From Adiantum capillus-veneris (lineage: Eukaryota > Streptophyta > Polypodiopsida > Polypodiales > Pteridaceae), in contig CM043965.1 of NCBI GenBank assembly GCA_014529385.2, forward strand, positions 11,584,412-11,642,411: a stretch of 58,000 bases of DNA, in the 5' to 3' direction. The stretch's first letter is position 1. The number at the start of each line of letters is the position of its first letter. Under the pieces are notes generated by a model. It was given only the letters and a program-made list of their open reading frames with translations, searched no databases and was not told where the DNA came from. This document shows, piece by piece, positions 57,880-58,000 of the stretch. A program made the translations under genes and the position numbers.

Positions 57880-58000
57880 TCTTGGCATGTTGCGAAGGGT
57901 CATCTTATTATAGCCCATGGTTCTGAAGTTGGTTCACTTTATCCTCTTTATGTATCTGATAACAACAGTGTTCCTGTAACCGAGCTACCAACCGTTGCTT
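57880..58000 (+). pseudogene. Copia D pre-integrase segment, continuing off the edge
   Basis: The same frame continues SWHVAKGHLIIAHGSEVGSL then YPLYVSDNNSV to the window end, matching the segment before the integrase zinc finger in copia elements. Confidence 0.7.

Larger units (their letters stand above)
55148..58000 (+). mobile_element. Copia D, 5' part of a Ty1/copia element
   Basis: 5' LTR, primer site, a ~1.2-kb leader, a gag with one frameshift, a CCHC-like knuckle, and a protease followed by a TAG. The reading continues to the window edge. It abuts the family-C relic at 55147. Integrase and RT would lie beyond 58000. Confidence 0.88.

Noticed and set aside
1-58000. Endogenous pararetrovirus (caulimovirus-like) origin for the RT-bearing segments
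   Set aside because: All RT regions have integrases and/or paired LTRs, target duplications and LTR-element domain order; no movement-protein-like or coat-protein-like segment was seen.

Overview
The window looks like plant nuclear DNA made almost entirely of nested transposable elements. I see no convincing single-copy host gene, rRNA, tRNA or CRISPR array. The evidence for a plant is the set of element lineages: Ty3/gypsy elements with a chromodomain-like tail or a second RNase H, Tnt1-like Ty1/copia elements, and a BED/DUF659-type hAT transposon. Initiator-Met primer sites and long nested insertions fit as well. I cannot name the species; the repeat load suggests a large genome.

Layout. 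(1) 1-655: an inverted, decayed integrase fragment of gypsy family A. (2) About 674-31729: what I read as one very large family-A element (E1). It has a 5' LTR, a primer site at 1505, a leader with palindrome-punctuated repeats, gag, protease, RT, RNase H, an integrase with two zinc-binding modules, a second retropepsin and a W-V/I-P-K repeat protein. Two downstream cassettes follow at 22500-27590 and 27612-31072. Each has a first-exon-like head, an intron-like spacer carrying palindromes every ~285 bp, and a long accessory ORF. A region at ~31080-31729 resembles the 5' LTR. E1 is interrupted by gypsy B (8402-17093, minus), which has paired LTRs and a short target duplication. (3) 31758-31883 and 54107-55147: a relic of gypsy family C, split by a hAT transposon. 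(4) 31884-54098: the hAT, with CAGGG ends and an 8-bp target duplication ATGACAAT. It carries a broken transposase, a 451-bp foldback, RING-like and kinase-like gene fragments on the opposite strand, and an array of small hairpins near its right end. It is interrupted by a copia element (34774-40337, TSD ATTGA) and gypsy C (44362-53259, TSD AACTG). (5) 55148-58000: the 5' part of another copia element (D), running off the window.

Relative ages. The gypsy C LTRs are almost identical, so it is young; its only obvious lesion is one frameshift. The minus-strand copia has one in-frame stop and moderately diverged LTRs. Gypsy B has several stops and one frameshift. E1, the hAT and the family-C relic are oldest.

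Most unusual points: the repeated palindromes in three E1 leaders, each ending in AG a few bases before an ATG; the paralogous accessory ORFs of E1; the tandem integrase zinc modules and the second retropepsin; the hAT hairpin array with a conserved GTTACCGAC-like loop and changing but complementary stems; and captured RING/kinase fragments inside the hAT. Calls are from reading motifs, repeats and frames by eye; no database search was possible.
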